Positions 4,656 through 5,159 of a stretch of DNA of 5,159 bases are shown here, in pieces (position 1 is the stretch's first letter; the number at the start of each line of letters is the position of its first letter). The translations under genes and the position numbers were made by a program. The stretch comes from VRUE01 sp036557525 (GTDB lineage Bacteria; Actinomycetota; Thermoleophilia; Solirubrobacterales; 70-9): assembly GCA_036557525.1 (NCBI GenBank), contig DATBHH010000107.1:1-5159 (forward strand), given 5' to 3'. Below the pieces are notes generated by a model. That model was given only the letters and a program-made list of their open reading frames with translations. It searched no databases and was not told where the DNA came from.

Positions 4656-4868
4656 CTATTTCCCGAGCTCACTCTCGACATCGATCCCGCGCTCCCGCGC
4701 CACCGTCAGCAGCTTCGCGACGTCGCGCCGGGTCGTCGCCAGGCGCGCGGTGTTCTCGAGCTCGCCGGTGGCGTGGCGGAAGCGGAGGTTGAACGCCTCC
4801 TCCTTGGCGTCGATCAGCCTCGCCATGAGCTCGTCGTCTTTCATGTTGTGGACCTCCGAGGCCTTCAT
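4656..4868 (-). CDS. rpmC: 50S ribosomal protein L29
   Basis: L29 is a small helical protein at the polypeptide exit tunnel, next to L23 and part of the docking area for nascent-chain factors (family knowledge). The 70-residue product has normal length and no extension. It shows KDDELMARLIDAKEEAFNLR (10-29) and the family signature NTARLATTRRDVAKL at 39-53. The ATG overlaps the rplP TGA by one base (TGATG). GGAG at 4874-4877, five bases upstream, is a good ribosome binding site. Its TAG directly abuts the rpsQ ATG, so ribosomes can pass straight from one gene to the next. Confidence 0.97.
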   Translation of the reverse strand: MKASEVHNMKDDELMARLIDAKEEAFNLRFRHATGELENTARLATTRRDVAKLLTVARERGIDVESELGK

Positions 4869-5159
4869 CAGGACTCCGCCCCCTCGCGGCTCACGAAGCG
4901 GGTTCGCACCGGAAGCTTGTGGCCCGCCAGGCGCAGCGCCTCGCGGGCGAGGTCCTCGGGGACTCCCGCGAGCTCGAACATCACTTTGCCCGGCTTGACG
5001 ACGGCTACCCAGCCCTCCGGGTTGCCCTTGCCCGAGCCCATCCGCGTCTCGGCCGGCTTCTTCGTATACGGCTTGTCGGGGAAGATGTTGATCCAGACCT
5101 TGCCGCCGCGTTTGATCTTGCGGGTCATCGCGACGCGCGCGGCCTCGATCTGGCGGTTG
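4868..5159 (-). CDS. rplP: 50S ribosomal protein L16, C-terminal part; start lies beyond right edge
   Basis: L16 organises the A-site region of 23S rRNA in the 50S subunit (family knowledge). Only the last 96 residues are visible, beginning NRQIEAARVAMTRKIKRGGK; about 40 N-terminal residues are outside the window. The fragment includes VWINIFPDKPYTKKP, the L16 signature RMGSGKGNPEGW, and a normal C-terminus (GVPEDLAREALRLAGHKLPV, then a short REGAES end). An internal ATG at 5128 is not the true start, because the frame continues upstream with conserved L16 sequence. The stop overlaps the rpmC start by one base. It is the most upstream gene here in the operon; rpsC would be expected just outside. 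Confidence 0.97.
   Translation of the reverse strand, partial: NRQIEAARVAMTRKIKRGGKVWINIFPDKPYTKKPAETRMGSGKGNPEGWVAVVKPGKVMFELAGVPEDLAREALRLAGHKLPVRTRFVSREGAES

Noticed and set aside
3950..4681. Upstream in-frame extension of rplN across rpsQ
   Set aside because: It is Arg/Pro/Ser-rich out-of-frame reading of rpsQ. L14 family proteins start at the GTG at 3949.
1..5159. A previously undescribed multi-gene system
   Set aside because: Every coding region is a known ribosomal protein gene in standard order. The novelty visible is limited to protein extensions and spacer structure.

Overview
The window is a continuous stretch of the bacterial S10-spc ribosomal protein operon, all on the minus strand. 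In transcription order (right to left) it reads rplP (3' part), rpmC, rpsQ, rplN, rplX, rplE, rpsN, rpsH, rplF, rplR, rpsE (5' part). Gene order is the standard bacterial one, and nothing is inserted between the genes. Junctions are tight: one-base stop/start overlaps (TGATG) at rplP-rpmC, rplX-rplE and rplF-rplR, a direct TAG|ATG abutment at rpmC-rpsQ, and gaps of 6 to 22 bases elsewhere. Two longer spacers stand out: 80 bases between rplN and rplX, and 93 bases between rpsH and rplF.

The DNA is very GC-rich. Stops are only TGA or TAG, two genes start with GTG, and S14 is the short four-cysteine (zinc) form. A high-GC actinobacterium fits. The long charged N-terminal extension on S17 resembles what I remember from Thermoleophilia (Solirubrobacterales relatives), so that class is my best guess, made from memory and not from a search.

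The main oddity is at protein level. Three ribosomal proteins of this one operon carry long acidic, low-complexity additions next to normal cores. S5 has a C-terminal tail of at least 68 residues that runs off the left edge. L5 has a C-terminal tail of about 87 residues. S17 has an N-terminal extension of about 153 residues that is acidic first and basic second. The other eight proteins look like ordinary family members. The main oddity at RNA level is the rpsH-rplF spacer. It encodes a strong predicted hairpin (11 pairs including one G-U) that overlaps a perfect 14-base palindrome, upstream of an rplF start with no good Shine-Dalgarno sequence.

The products all assemble into the ribosome: L16, L29, L14, L24, L5, L6 and L18 into the 50S subunit, and S17, S14, S8 and S5 into the 30S subunit. 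I see no mobile element, CRISPR array, RNA gene, defence system or intrinsic terminator, and no evidence of a novel multi-gene system here.
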